A stretch of 64,000 nt of DNA, from assembly GCA_905331475.1 (NCBI GenBank), contig CAJNYU010001442.1, forward strand, positions 62,001-126,000, read 5' to 3'. Position numbers and translations under genes: made by a program. The notes under the pieces were generated by a model. That model saw only the letters and a program-made list of their open reading frames with translations, was not told where the DNA came from and ran no database searches. Positions 11,003 through 20,086 of the stretch are shown piece by piece (within the stretch, counting starts at the first letter, position 1; each line of letters begins with the position of its first letter). Source of the stretch: Rotaria socialis. Taxonomy: Eukaryota; Rotifera; Eurotatoria; Philodinida; Philodinidae.

Positions 11003-11242
11003 TCAGCTTATCAACTCGTTTTTGCAATAGGTTAAAAAGCGATTTAGTTCTATGTTTTGTTTTACGAAATTTTTTACAAAAGAAAATGAATATATATTTG
11101 AAGATGATGGTTCGGATTGAAATCTAGAGTTGAACGAAATTAGTTCAGAAGTTCGTCTCAAATAACCGAATGCTGGCTGATTTAAAGCGAAAAAAATAAA
11201 CAGAAAAGTATAAAACTGCAATGCTAGAATAATAAGATTCAT
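11003..11242 (-). CDS. Hypothetical small secreted protein
   Basis: 79 aa from the ATG at 11242 (MNLIILALQFYTF). The N-terminus is a plausible signal peptide ending near QPAFG, followed by a basic, Ser/Phe-rich mature part with one Cys. No homologue is recognised and no TATA box is obvious. A second small frame overlaps the region on the plus strand (11278-11508). At most one is likely to be real. Confidence 0.3.
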   Translation of the reverse strand: MNLIILALQFYTFLFIFFALNQPAFGYLRRTSELISFNSRFQSEPSSSNIYSFSFVKNFVKQNIELNRFLTYCKNELIS

Positions 11243-11277
11243 TTGAAAATTTTGTGAACATATTTTATCACTAGTCA

Positions 11278-11508
11278 ATGAAAAATCTAACAGGATATGT
11301 TCAACCAATTAAATCTGGTGTGTGTCTGTCTTGTTTCAACGAATTGTTTAAAAATTTAGCTGATATTTTCCATCCACAGTCAAAAGGAAATATTTTATCA
11401 TATGTCTTGAAGCTCCAAAATGAATTGCTTACTTTTTCCAACACTATAAGAAATGAAATTCTCTCTATGAGCTATGAGAAAGAGAACACCTCAAGTAGGA
11501 AAAAGTAA
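11278..11508 (+). CDS. Hypothetical 76-aa protein
   Basis: The frame opens at an ATG (MKNLTGYVQ) and ends with a Lys-rich tail. It is helical in character, with two Cys early (GVCLSCF) and no signal peptide. Low confidence because of length and lack of any recognised family. Confidence 0.22.
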   Translation: MKNLTGYVQPIKSGVCLSCFNELFKNLADIFHPQSKGNILSYVLKLQNELLTFSNTIRNEILSMSYEKENTSSRKK

Positions 11509-11990
11509 AATGAAATACTGGTTGCCATACGTTACAGTGTGTTGAATTCTTGGAGGAAACAGAAAGTGTAACGATTATATGCAGAGAGCGTCCAAATTCC
11601 ATCCGGGGGAGTAATGCTCTCGTTTGAGTGTAACCTATACATAAGATTTGGTCTTATGGTGCCATTTATTCTCATCACACCTATTGCCTCTATCTTTCTG
11701 TCCTTTACATTTGTCTTTATCTATCCTTCTTCTTCGTTCTCTCAAATAGTTGAGTATTTAAGTGTGTGCTTTATATGTAATCGATGCGATTTATGATTTG
11801 AAGAGTTAAATGAAGTGTAATACCATCAACACAGGGATCTCTTCTATCAAAAATCGTCACAGAAAGTCACTCGGATGTAATGATATGAGTCATTCTCTCA
11901 GTTGGCATGTTACGATAATGCCATATAAGTTATATAAACATCAGAGTTTTACAACTTCATGCAAGCATAACGAAAAGAGAAATCGAAAGG
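11509..11990. promoter_or_regulatory. Upstream region of the 235-aa membrane-protein gene
   Basis: A TATA-like TTATATAAAC lies at about 11930-11939, roughly 55 bp before the start codon at 11991. The remaining sequence holds no supported gene. Confidence 0.35.
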
Positions 11991-12698
11991 ATGTCGGATC
12001 AGCTTTATGAGCATAACAAACAAGAGGTTGCAACAGTGGAAAACAATGGAGTTATGATTGTGAGACAGAAAACGACTGTGGAGCTCGGTGAAATTCGTGA
12101 TACAACTAGGGTGGCTTTCATTCGCAACACATATCCCGCTCAATATAATCATGTGGCAAGAAACATGAATCATATTAATTATCAAACGAACACAGAAAAC
12201 AAACATTTTATGCGCGGTGGACATTTCTTTCTATATCGATATGTAATGATTTTTGCTTTGATTCTCTGCTTTGCCTTTGGCATTGCAAGCATTTATGCAA
12301 AACCATGTGCTGTGGTTCCTTTTTTACTGACCGTTTTATATCTTGCATTGTCAATATTCAATATTGTAGTATTTATACGTAATCGACCTGTTATTAATCC
12401 AATTCTTACTCGACAAGTAAATAGAGGGCAACTCGATGGACTGATTAATAGATTCTTTGACGTGCCCATTAACGCTACAGTGCTTACTGGAATACTTGGT
12501 GCTTTTATTGATCCAGCAGTTATTGTGGCTGCAGTGAGAAGAGAAAATGTTCAACTGACTAAAATAAGTGTTATGCTCTACGATGATCGATATCTATCGC
12601 GAAGCTACTTTCCAAAAGAGATTATTATTCATATTTTAGTTTTCTTCGTCATGTTTATTCTAGCGATTATTTTCGTCGGTACAACTGTTTCGAAATGA
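11991..12698 (+). CDS. Hypothetical multi-pass membrane protein
   Basis: 235 aa, one exon, starting at ATG 11991 (MSDQLYEHNK). A polar N-terminal region of about 80 residues is followed by hydrophobic segments near 81-103 and 106-129, a polar loop of about 80 residues, and a third segment near 209-232 ending just before the stop. No signal peptide, so the N-terminus is probably cytosolic. I recognise no family. The long clean frame, hydrophobic layout and a TATA-like box about 55 bp upstream support a real gene. It is followed by about 680 bp without a gene. Confidence 0.7.
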   Translation: MSDQLYEHNKQEVATVENNGVMIVRQKTTVELGEIRDTTRVAFIRNTYPAQYNHVARNMNHINYQTNTENKHFMRGGHFFLYRYVMIFALILCFAFGIASIYAKPCAVVPFLLTVLYLALSIFNIVVFIRNRPVINPILTRQVNRGQLDGLINRFFDVPINATVLTGILGAFIDPAVIVAAVRRENVQLTKISVMLYDDRYLSRSYFPKEIIIHILVFFVMFILAIIFVGTTVSK

Positions 12699-13374
12699 AA
12701 TAAATATAAGGAATCTCAAATTGATAGATCCTTTTTTTTTATATATATAAAACTTTGTTTTGTTCTAAACGAAAATAGAACAATGCTAACTATCGTATGA
12801 ATCTGCAGTGAATTAAAAAGAGCATCAGCAGTATTTTTAATTTCATATTTTATATTTGAAAGTAAACGGATATGGAAGAGAAAAACACGAACACTCACGA
12901 AATAATACAACGCACAGAAATATTCATCAATTTTTTTCTATGTTCAACCGTACATTTCAGATCTGATCCGTATGACTTGATGGATCTGAGAATTAATGGA
13001 TTGAGATGACATCGAAGTGTGTCAAAACATTTTGAAGATTGTTGGTTTTAATCCTTAAATACAAGGTAAATTTATGAGTATTGGCAATAAAAACTAGAAA
13101 ATGTAAAAAATATTTACGGCTATTCTCGTGAACATTTGCGTAACTGTAGAAAGTCATGGTATCAGTTTATTTGGCCAGAACTCAGCATGGTGCAGTAAAA
13201 GTGTCATTCTGATACGTTCTCGTTGTCTTTTCACAATGACTCATATCACATTATTTTTTTTTCTTTATCTCGCTGTATTGACCTTATTTCACTCGATTGT
13301 GAAATAATAATTTTGAAAGTATGAATACAAGACAGAAATAAAGAGGTTTATTTGTACACACACATATTTACCAA
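12699..13374. other. Intergenic stretch
   Basis: No supported gene. It contains T/A runs, including TTTTTTTTATATATATAA near 12731, and the 5' flank of the next gene. No TATA box is clearly placed for that gene. Confidence 0.35.
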
Positions 13375-14751
13375 ATGCTTTGTATCAAGCGAGACTCAAC
13401 GACAGCCGATGGCATGCCGTATGTGCTTCTAAAGAAGGTAATTATTGAAGCAAAAATTTATTCATTAGATGCTGAAGTAACTCTAACACAAATATTTTGT
13501 AATAACGAACATACAACAGGCGAAATGATTTATTGCTTCCCAATCAAAAGAGTTGGAGGAACTATTAAGTCATTTGTGGCACTCATAGATGGCCAACATA
13601 TTGTTGACATCAAGAACGTACAACGAGACTACACAGATCAACTGACTCATGATACCGATGCCTATTCATTGGAAAGAGATGAAAATTTACAAGATAACTT
13701 TATCATCAAAGTTGGTACTGTGCTTCCATCGCAAGAATGTACAATTAACATCAATTATACTACAAAATTAGGAATTCTGTCAAATGCAAACATTCAGTTT
13801 GTCATTCCAATGATTGAGATACATCATAATAATAGATATGTGCAATCAAATTCGTATACAACCGATTTTCATTGTACTGTAGATAACATGGTCGACTACA
13901 ACCGACGCGAGATCACTCAAATTACTTCACCATCACATTTTATACATGTCGAGCTTTCAAAACAAAATATTTACTACATCAAATTCACGGAACAGAGCAC
14001 TTACTTAGATAGAGACATTCAGATCAATATTGAACAAACCGAAAAACCAATGGGCAAAAGTGTGGCTGCTTTCTCTTCTAAAATTCTGACTACCAACACG
14101 GTCGGTCAACCATTTGATTATTATTGTGTACTCGACTTTGAAGCTGTATGCCACCAAGTAAATTCCAGTTTGAAAAGACCGGCACCCAACGATATTTGGG
14201 AAATTATTGAGTTTCCTATTTGTTTACTCTCAGCTGAAACTAATACAATCATTGATATCTATCACAGCTATGTTCGACCATCAATTAAAACAACTTTGAA
14301 TGACGTATGTATTTCCATCACTGGTATCACTCAATCTATTGTTGACAGTTTTCCAACATTTGATATTGTTTGGGAACAAGTTCAACAATTTTTACTCAAA
14401 CATTCATTAATTTCGTTAGCGCATCACAATTCTAGTTGTCATAGTTTTACTTGGATAACATGTGGCAACTGGGATTTAAAAACAATGTTACCGTTACAAT
14501 TAAAACAAAGTCGATTAGATAGACCTAAATTTATTAATGAATTTATTAATATAAAAGAGTTGTACATGGAATATTATTCATCAACTCGTATTAGAGGAAT
14601 GAAAGATTTGTTAAAAAAACTAAATTTAAAATTAGAAGGACGACATCATTCTGGAATTGACGACACAAAAAATATAACTAAAATCGCACAATGGTTTATT
14701 GAACATAAACATCCACTAAAATTAACATACAAAGAAAGTGGGCACAAATGA
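13375..14751 (+). CDS. VIT domain fused to an ERI-1-like DEDDh 3'-5' exonuclease
   Basis: 458 aa in one unbroken exon. Residues about 10-135 match the VIT (vault/inter-alpha-trypsin) domain by eye: CNNEHTTGEMIYCFPI, then VALIDG, ERDENLQDNFIIKVG and a Y-T-T-K-L end. About 250-450 form a DEDDh exonuclease of the ERI1/3'hExo type: LDFEA (D254, E256), SITGITQSIVDSFPTF, CGNWDLK (D367), and HHSGIDDTKN (H425, D430). All five metal and catalytic residues are present, so activity on the 3' ends of RNA (small RNA, histone or rRNA) is plausible. VIT domains normally precede a VWA domain; here the exonuclease takes that place. No signal peptide or SAP domain is seen. Family assignments are firm; the joint role is unknown. 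Confidence 0.85.
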   Translation: MLCIKRDSTTADGMPYVLLKKVIIEAKIYSLDAEVTLTQIFCNNEHTTGEMIYCFPIKRVGGTIKSFVALIDGQHIVDIKNVQRDYTDQLTHDTDAYSLERDENLQDNFIIKVGTVLPSQECTININYTTKLGILSNANIQFVIPMIEIHHNNRYVQSNSYTTDFHCTVDNMVDYNRREITQITSPSHFIHVELSKQNIYYIKFTEQSTYLDRDIQINIEQTEKPMGKSVAAFSSKILTTNTVGQPFDYYCVLDFEAVCHQVNSSLKRPAPNDIWEIIEFPICLLSAETNTIIDIYHSYVRPSIKTTLNDVCISITGITQSIVDSFPTFDIVWEQVQQFLLKHSLISLAHHNSSCHSFTWITCGNWDLKTMLPLQLKQSRLDRPKFINEFINIKELYMEYYSSTRIRGMKDLLKKLNLKLEGRHHSGIDDTKNITKIAQWFIEHKHPLKLTYKESGHK

Positions 14752-14771
14752 AAGCAGAACATGTGCTTGCA

Positions 14772-15047
14772 CACTGAAAAAAAATAAGCACTCTACGAAA
14801 CTTAAAAGGGTTCCGAGATTTGCAACGAATTCGAAACCATTTTTCTTTATCATACGGAACCTTCGAGGTTCTTCAAGGGCTTCGTAAAGTCTCACAAAAC
14901 CCTTAAAGATATCGGAGACTCCGACACAGGTTTCATGAGACTATACGGAACTTTGAAGGTTCCGTACCACATCGCAAAAGGGTTTCGAATTCGTTGCAAA
15001 TCTCGGAACCTTTTTAAGTTTCGTAGAGTACTTATTTTTTTTCAGTG
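14772..15047. mobile_element. Non-autonomous foldback element, CACTG...CAGTG type
   Basis: 276 bp palindrome. CACTGAAAAAAAATAAG at the left is mirrored by CTTATTTTTTTTCAGTG at the right, and the arms match for about 75 bp (CTCTACGAAACTT, GAGATTTGCAACGAATTCG and their complements). The interior carries more GGTTCCG/CGAAACC words. No coding capacity and no clear target duplication. It lies 21 bp after the VIT-exonuclease stop codon, so it may contribute to that transcript's 3' end. Same family as 6311-6531. Confidence 0.7.
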
Positions 15048-15732
15048 ATACACACCTATTATTTGTTGACGATGTGGGTGTGGATGAAAACACCTCAGGC
15101 CCACATATTCATTAGCTTATGTCCCATCTTGTGCATTTCTGTTATTGCAATATAACACTTTTCAAATCAATTGTTGCTTTTCAATCTTCGCTTCGTTATC
15201 ATTCTCGTCTATCAGCTTCTTTTAAAGCTGTATACTAATAGCGATATGTATTTTATTGAATTGAATTCGAAATATTGAAGGCAGCTTTCCAGCATGACAC
15301 CGACGAATATTATTAGTAGTTTAGAGCGTGGATTCGTTAAACACAGAACATAATGGTATGAAATAACACAGTCATAGATAAGCATTGATATCTACATACT
15401 AACAGGAGAGTGAAATAAAACTTTAGCGTGAATCAATTGCGAATGATAATTTCTCTACTGTTTCTTATTATTTCGTTGATTCATTGGAAACGCACTGAGT
15501 TTAGAATTTCAGTGAGATGATGAATCTTTATACTTTCTTTTTAAGAAAAAAAAGTATCGCTAATCCTCGACATAGCATGTAGACTATTCATGATGATATA
15601 AACGCCGTAAACATGGATATAATTTTCCGAATGAGGATTTCATTTTATTTGATATCAAGCAGAGTTACCAAACTAAAATAAGAATTGAAGAACCCCTGTT
15701 CGAACTTCGAAGGTCTTAACCTCGTGAGCAGC
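15048..15732. other. Gene-free stretch with a telomere-like site at 15072-15086
   Basis: ATGTGGGTGTGGATG at 15072-15086 lies 25 bp from the end of the foldback element. The rest holds no supported gene. Confidence 0.45.
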
Positions 15733-15968
15733 CATCCTATTCTGCAATGTCGAACATTCCAGAACCAGTGTCGCTCCCGGAATCAGTTCCGCCAATTCCG
15801 GAACCAGGTCAAACCTGAACACTGCCCGATTCCAGGAATTACAAAGTCTATTACTATTCTATCTTCTCCTCTCTTCTCTTACCCATGTAGTGATGATCCG
15901 ATTCCGGCTCGGGATTCCGGAATTAGATGGAATTGGCCCCGGCATGTTCAACATTGCTGAATAGGATG
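15733..15968. mobile_element. CCGGAATT-rich palindromic element (copy 1)
   Basis: 236 bp. The left end CATCCTATTCTGCAATGTCG is mirrored by the right end (CAACATTGCTGAATAGGATG). The interior repeats TTCCGGAA, CCGGAATT and AATTCCGG. It is much more GC-rich than the surroundings. Short frames crossing it are artefacts of the repeat. Same family as 28093-28443 and 29059-29230. Confidence 0.65.
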
Positions 15969-16094
15969 TATTATCAACCTCGTCGGCTGCCAAATCATCG
16001 AATTAGGTATCCGGTCAGTAGTAATCTTGGAGACATTTTGCATTTTTCTTTCTCCACCTGCTTTTCGTTGAGGCAACCACATGTAGTACAATCT

Positions 16095-16318
16095 TCACCA
16101 AGTACATGACTTCAGTTCGGAATCTAAGCATACGAGGTCACAGCCTCTTGGATCATCTGGGCAGGTGCCTATATTTGGAAAACGTTATGGACTTATATAC
16201 ATTCATAGAAGGCATTGTTACTGCGCCTCACGATTTTCTTACCTTGAGCTGCCGATAAAGCAACGATTGCTATAAGCAAACCCACTATAATGAAAGAATG
16301 GTGGTCGGGCGGAACATA
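16095..16318 (-). CDS. Candidate small secreted cysteine-rich peptide (two exons, start unresolved)
   Basis: Exon 1 ends at 16243 with the donor CAAG|GTAAGA and encodes a strongly hydrophobic leader (SFIIVGLLIAIVALSAAQ). Exon 2 is 16168-16095, after the acceptor AAATATAG, and encodes GTCPDDPRGCDLVCLDSELK plus SCTW, then TGA. The 74-bp intron joins in phase (G|GC). The mature peptide would be about 25 aa with four Cys spaced C-x6-C-x3-C-x7-C, as in two-disulfide peptides. A TATA box (GTATATAAG) lies on the minus strand near 16418-16426. No in-frame ATG is visible in exon 1: the nearest, at about 16318, is one base out of frame. So a 5' exon is missing or the start is altered. Function unknown. 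Confidence 0.4.
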
Positions 16319-17711
16319 CTTTATACTGTTCACTTGGAAATCGACGATCGAATTCTGATGCTTTGATTGTCACTTTGTATATGTTTGTCAGCGAAGCTGG
16401 GATCTTCTTATATACCTACGCACAACATAATTTCGAATACGGAATCATTCATCGATTCATAACAATGCACCAGAAAACGAAACTCGTAAGCATCCATCTG
16501 TATAATTAATACCATAAATTTTGTTTCTTTCTTTCTTCACCCTAATCAAAAATCACATATCTAAATACTAATTAGCGGAATAATAGCTATTTCCTTATTA
16601 ATGGTTCTAGACTTCTAGTTGAATTCATTTACACTGATGAAAACAGTTGAATATGTTGAATATTCATGGTCATTAATTAATTAAAAAGTATTATTTCGCC
16701 TGATTTCAATGAATCTGGCCATTATGCGTTATACCTGCATTTACGAAGAGATTTCGAAAGTTTGATCGGTTGCTAATGCTTGTCACTGAACTAAAAGAAA
16801 ACCAGCTCCAAATGAACTATAGTATCATAAACATTTTTTTATTGCGGCTGGCAAACTACGGTCTAATGGTTGGATCTCGTGAATGCAGTGAGATTCATAT
16901 GGACTCAGGTATTATGTTTATTTGGTCCATATGGGTGTACAAACTGCGCATGAAACATTCACACTCATCTTATGTGCATAGTTGAAAAACCTTAGAACGA
17001 ATGGCAGAAGGGATTCTAATAACATATATTTATTTACGAGCATTTTAGTGTGAACACAAAATCAGACATTTGAACTTTGCTGACTATATTATGAATATTT
17101 TATTTATAGAAATTTATCGCACTTTTTACCCATTCTTTTAGTTAACTGGAATTTCTTTGTTATTGTGACAAAAGAACAATTAATACGTTCTGAAGAGCAC
17201 GAAAAACGAAACGAATCGTTACTATTCGTATGAATAAATTACAATTGAACGGTTGTGCTCTTTTTACTATTCATTTTATGTAATTACATCTACTCATAGT
17301 TGGCTGCATTCCTTTGACAATTTAGGCATCATAAAATGTATAATTACTTTCTCTACTGTAGTCATCATTATTCCACTATCAATATATTATCACAGCAATT
17401 CGATTTGTGTGTGCTGTTTTTGCATTCGATTTTACGAATCTGACTTAGAGCATATCAATTGTAATCGATCTTAGCAGTTTCGTTATATTAAATTCATCTT
17501 ATACCACAAATAGTTTACTTTTGAATGGACCAAAATCTTTGCAATGACTGACATGTTCAGCATTCATTACAGAGTAGCAGTATAGCAAGTTAATAGAATA
17601 GTTTTATTAATAGATGTTAGAAGGAGTTATACATGTTTCATATGATATAATTATTCTTCCTTCTTATCTGTCAATGTTTGAGTTTTTCATTGAGAAAAAA
17701 CAAAATGATAT
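16319..17711. other. Gene-free stretch
   Basis: Apart from the possible minus-strand promoter near 16420, only short AT-rich frames are seen (for example 16770-16985 and 17253-17474), with no signal peptide, domain or good splice site. I do not call them genes. Confidence 0.35.
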
Positions 17712-17874
17712 GCTTCGTTCGGGAATCGAACCCAAGACACAACATATGGTTAACCCTTTACCACCGGTCATATGGAAAACGCCGTACCTCTATAAGGGAA
17801 AATGTTGCCATATGGCAACATCCGGCTGGAAAGGGTTAACCGGGCCAGTGCTCTTACCATTGAGCTACCGAAAC
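17712..17874 (-). pseudogene. tRNA-like gene split by a short mobile element
   Basis: On the minus strand the text reads GTTTCGGTAGCTCAATGGTA then AGAGCACTGG, followed by the insert, and closes with CTTGGGTTCGATTCCCGA and ACGAAGC. The internal pol III promoter boxes are both intact: A box TAGCTCAATGG and B box GGTTCGATTCC. The D arm (GCTC/GAGC) and T arm (TTGGG/CCCGA) fold, and the acceptor ends pair at most positions. I could not build a normal anticodon stem even with the insert removed, so the amino acid is unassigned. It may be a tRNA pseudogene or a tRNA-derived repeat. The long plus-strand frame over this site is accidental. Confidence 0.5.
17754..17835. mobile_element. 82-bp TTAA-flanked element (piggyBac-like MITE)
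   Basis: It is bounded by TTAA at 17750-17753 and 17836-17839, with terminal inverted repeats CCCTTT...AAAGGG (GGTTAACCCTTT counting the flanks). TTAA duplication with a CCCTTT-type end is typical of piggyBac-derived MITEs. It contains the internal palindrome TGTTGCCATATGGCAACA. It lies where the anticodon region of the tRNA-like gene would be. Confidence 0.6.
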
Positions 17875-18205
17875 ACGATTAAACATACTATTTTTGTTTT
17901 TCTGAATGAAAAATTCAAACATCGAAAGATAAAAAGAATAGTTTTATATGAGAAAAAAAACGACAAGCAAATAAACGTATTGTATATTGCATGGCGCGTG
18001 GGAGAATTTATGAGATTAAATGAAGCGATCTTTGTTTTTCACAAAGAAGAAAGAAAAATATTCAGATTTCTGTTGAAAGTAGCAACGAAATTATTTTCGA
18101 TCACGAAAAGGTATCAAGTTTCTATAAAAGTGATGGATTGTAATTTAGGCAATAAACTGCAATGATTCGTAAGTTAAGACTGGGAACACGACTCGACGCA
18201 CATTA

Positions 18206-19520
18206 TCAATTGTTTTCAATTGGACATTGTTGAAGAAGAGAACTTTGTGATATTGATGCACTTTCGCAAGTTGACATGCTTTTCAATGGTTGGTTTGTGG
18301 TGAATATAATCTCGTGACCTTTTCTTGAACGTACATCTTGATCATAAAGATCGGTTAGTTCACGAGGAAAATCTCTGACTTGAACGTAATCTTTGCGAAC
18401 ATATCCGATTGTCGATAGATCTCGTGAATGCCATCTCTTGAAGCACTCTCCTGTATCATCTGACGTTCGTCATCAGTTAGAGATGAAATAATTGGTAGTA
18501 TTTCAGTTCTTTTGTTTATTAAAGTTGTATTTACATTCTCTTGGAGGGCTTGTTTCTTTGAACACAATGATTTTTTTCTTAGACTTACCTGATTTACAGA
18601 GAGAATTTCGAGAGGCATACTTTGCATAGCTAGTTGAACCTAAAAAACACTAGCACACATCTCCATGCAATATCAATTATCAAAAACTTACGTGCTAAAT
18701 AATCTTCTATGGTTTGAATCCCGTGTTTCTCTGGTTTGAAATAGATTCGATCACCATAGTATAGATCTTTGGGATCATCAAACAAACTCTTCAGTTTTCC
18801 AAAGAGAATGTGCCTAAATCTGTTTGGCATACAACCATTTTTCACATCCATGCCACTAGAAAAGAAAAAATATACAATTTGCTCAAAAAACTAAAAGGTG
18901 AACTCCGATTACTAGGCTGGGTAGTCGCATTTTCGATTCGTTGACGGGGAATCTCGTTCTTTAAAATGGGATGATTCATCGTCTCGCACATAAATGAATG
19001 AACGTGGTACATATTTGTTGGGTGTCTTTTTTTTGCCAATGAACCGGTCACATCCCAAGCGAAATATTTAAGGCGATTAAAGTAGCCTGTGTGATACATA
19101 TCGCTACCTTGTTCTTAAGTATATTTTGCATTCATGAAGCGATTTCATAATTCTCTCGTTGAATCATAGATTACAAACATGCCTAACGACTAATTTTGAA
19201 TATTAAATATTGTAAAAAAACCTTTCACTCAGACCTCGAGAGAACTTCATTGGTTTTCGATTGAGGATGACTTTTTGCATAAAGAAATGTATTAATGAAC
19301 ATACATTCTCTTGATTGACATTCTTGTATGATTCCTGGTTTTGAGCTAGTTCCATGAAAAATGTACGTCCTACGTTGGCTCTTGAATCATTTATATTCGC
19401 TTTGGCAGGCATACAACATGTTGGATTATTTTCCACGCTAATAATTTTCGCTTGAGTGAACCAACTAACAACAAGAGAGATAGTTAAGAGAAATAGACGA
19501 GATCGGAGACCATTGATCAT
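18206..19520 (-). CDS. Hypothetical secreted protein, five exons
   Basis: Exons on the minus strand: 19520-19235, 19107-18913, 18855-18692, 18639-18589 and 18450-18206 (TGA at 18208-18206). Exon 1 begins MINGLRSRLFLLTISLVVSW, a clear signal peptide, then NNPTCC. Later segments include GYFNRLKYFAWDV, KDLYYGDRIYFKPEKHG, GECFKRWHSRDL and QVRDFPRELTDLYDQD. Junctions 1-2, 3-4 and 4-5 agree in phase with good sites (CAC|GTAAGT, CAG|GTAAGT). The obvious 2-3 junction (CTA|GTAATC to TTTCTAG) is out by one base, so there is a missed small exon, an indel, or a recent frameshift. Several Cys fit an extracellular protein. No family recognised. Confidence 0.55.
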
Positions 19521-20086
19521 TCCTATGCAAATGACCAATTTAAGGAGAGAAAAACTAAAACTGTCAATCGATTATAAAAATAAAGTTAGCTAAAAATATA
19601 TAGAATCATGGACTTTTATAGATGTGAAGACCGAAGAGAGACCGGAAGCGTTTACAAATTAATTTATTAATATATTCATTTAATCATATTTCGTTTTAGG
19701 TAGAAATATTTTTACGATTCCAATGACACTAGTATTTCCTCTGAAAATAGTAGAAACTAATTATAAATTCTCGCCGCTATGCATCAATTAATTATAAATT
19801 ACAGTTTACACAGTACAATAATTAGATTTCATTCTTCATATATAACCATACACCAACTTTAGTCGTGAGTAAAAATATGACAGATAATTTCACACACTAT
19901 GTGAAGTTTTTATTTTCCTTCTTTCATGCACATCAACAAACAACTGGTGTCAGATAGCTGTTTAGAGCTGCAGATAGTGGGATATGAAATAAAAATTCTT
20001 ATCTTGACTATTACACTAAAGAAGAACTGACTAGTTGTGGATATCATTTTATCGAACTGCATTTCTCTAGTAGAATCTTCGAAAGC
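19521..20086. other. Intergenic region between divergent genes
   Basis: This separates the minus-strand secreted-protein gene from the plus-strand GH99 gene, so it should hold both promoters. No clear TATA box is placed for either. Otherwise featureless AT-rich DNA. Confidence 0.35.

Noticed and set aside
17614-18165. A 183-codon plus-strand open frame
   Set aside because: It runs straight through the tRNA-like gene and its insert and shows no protein motif; the frame is accidental.
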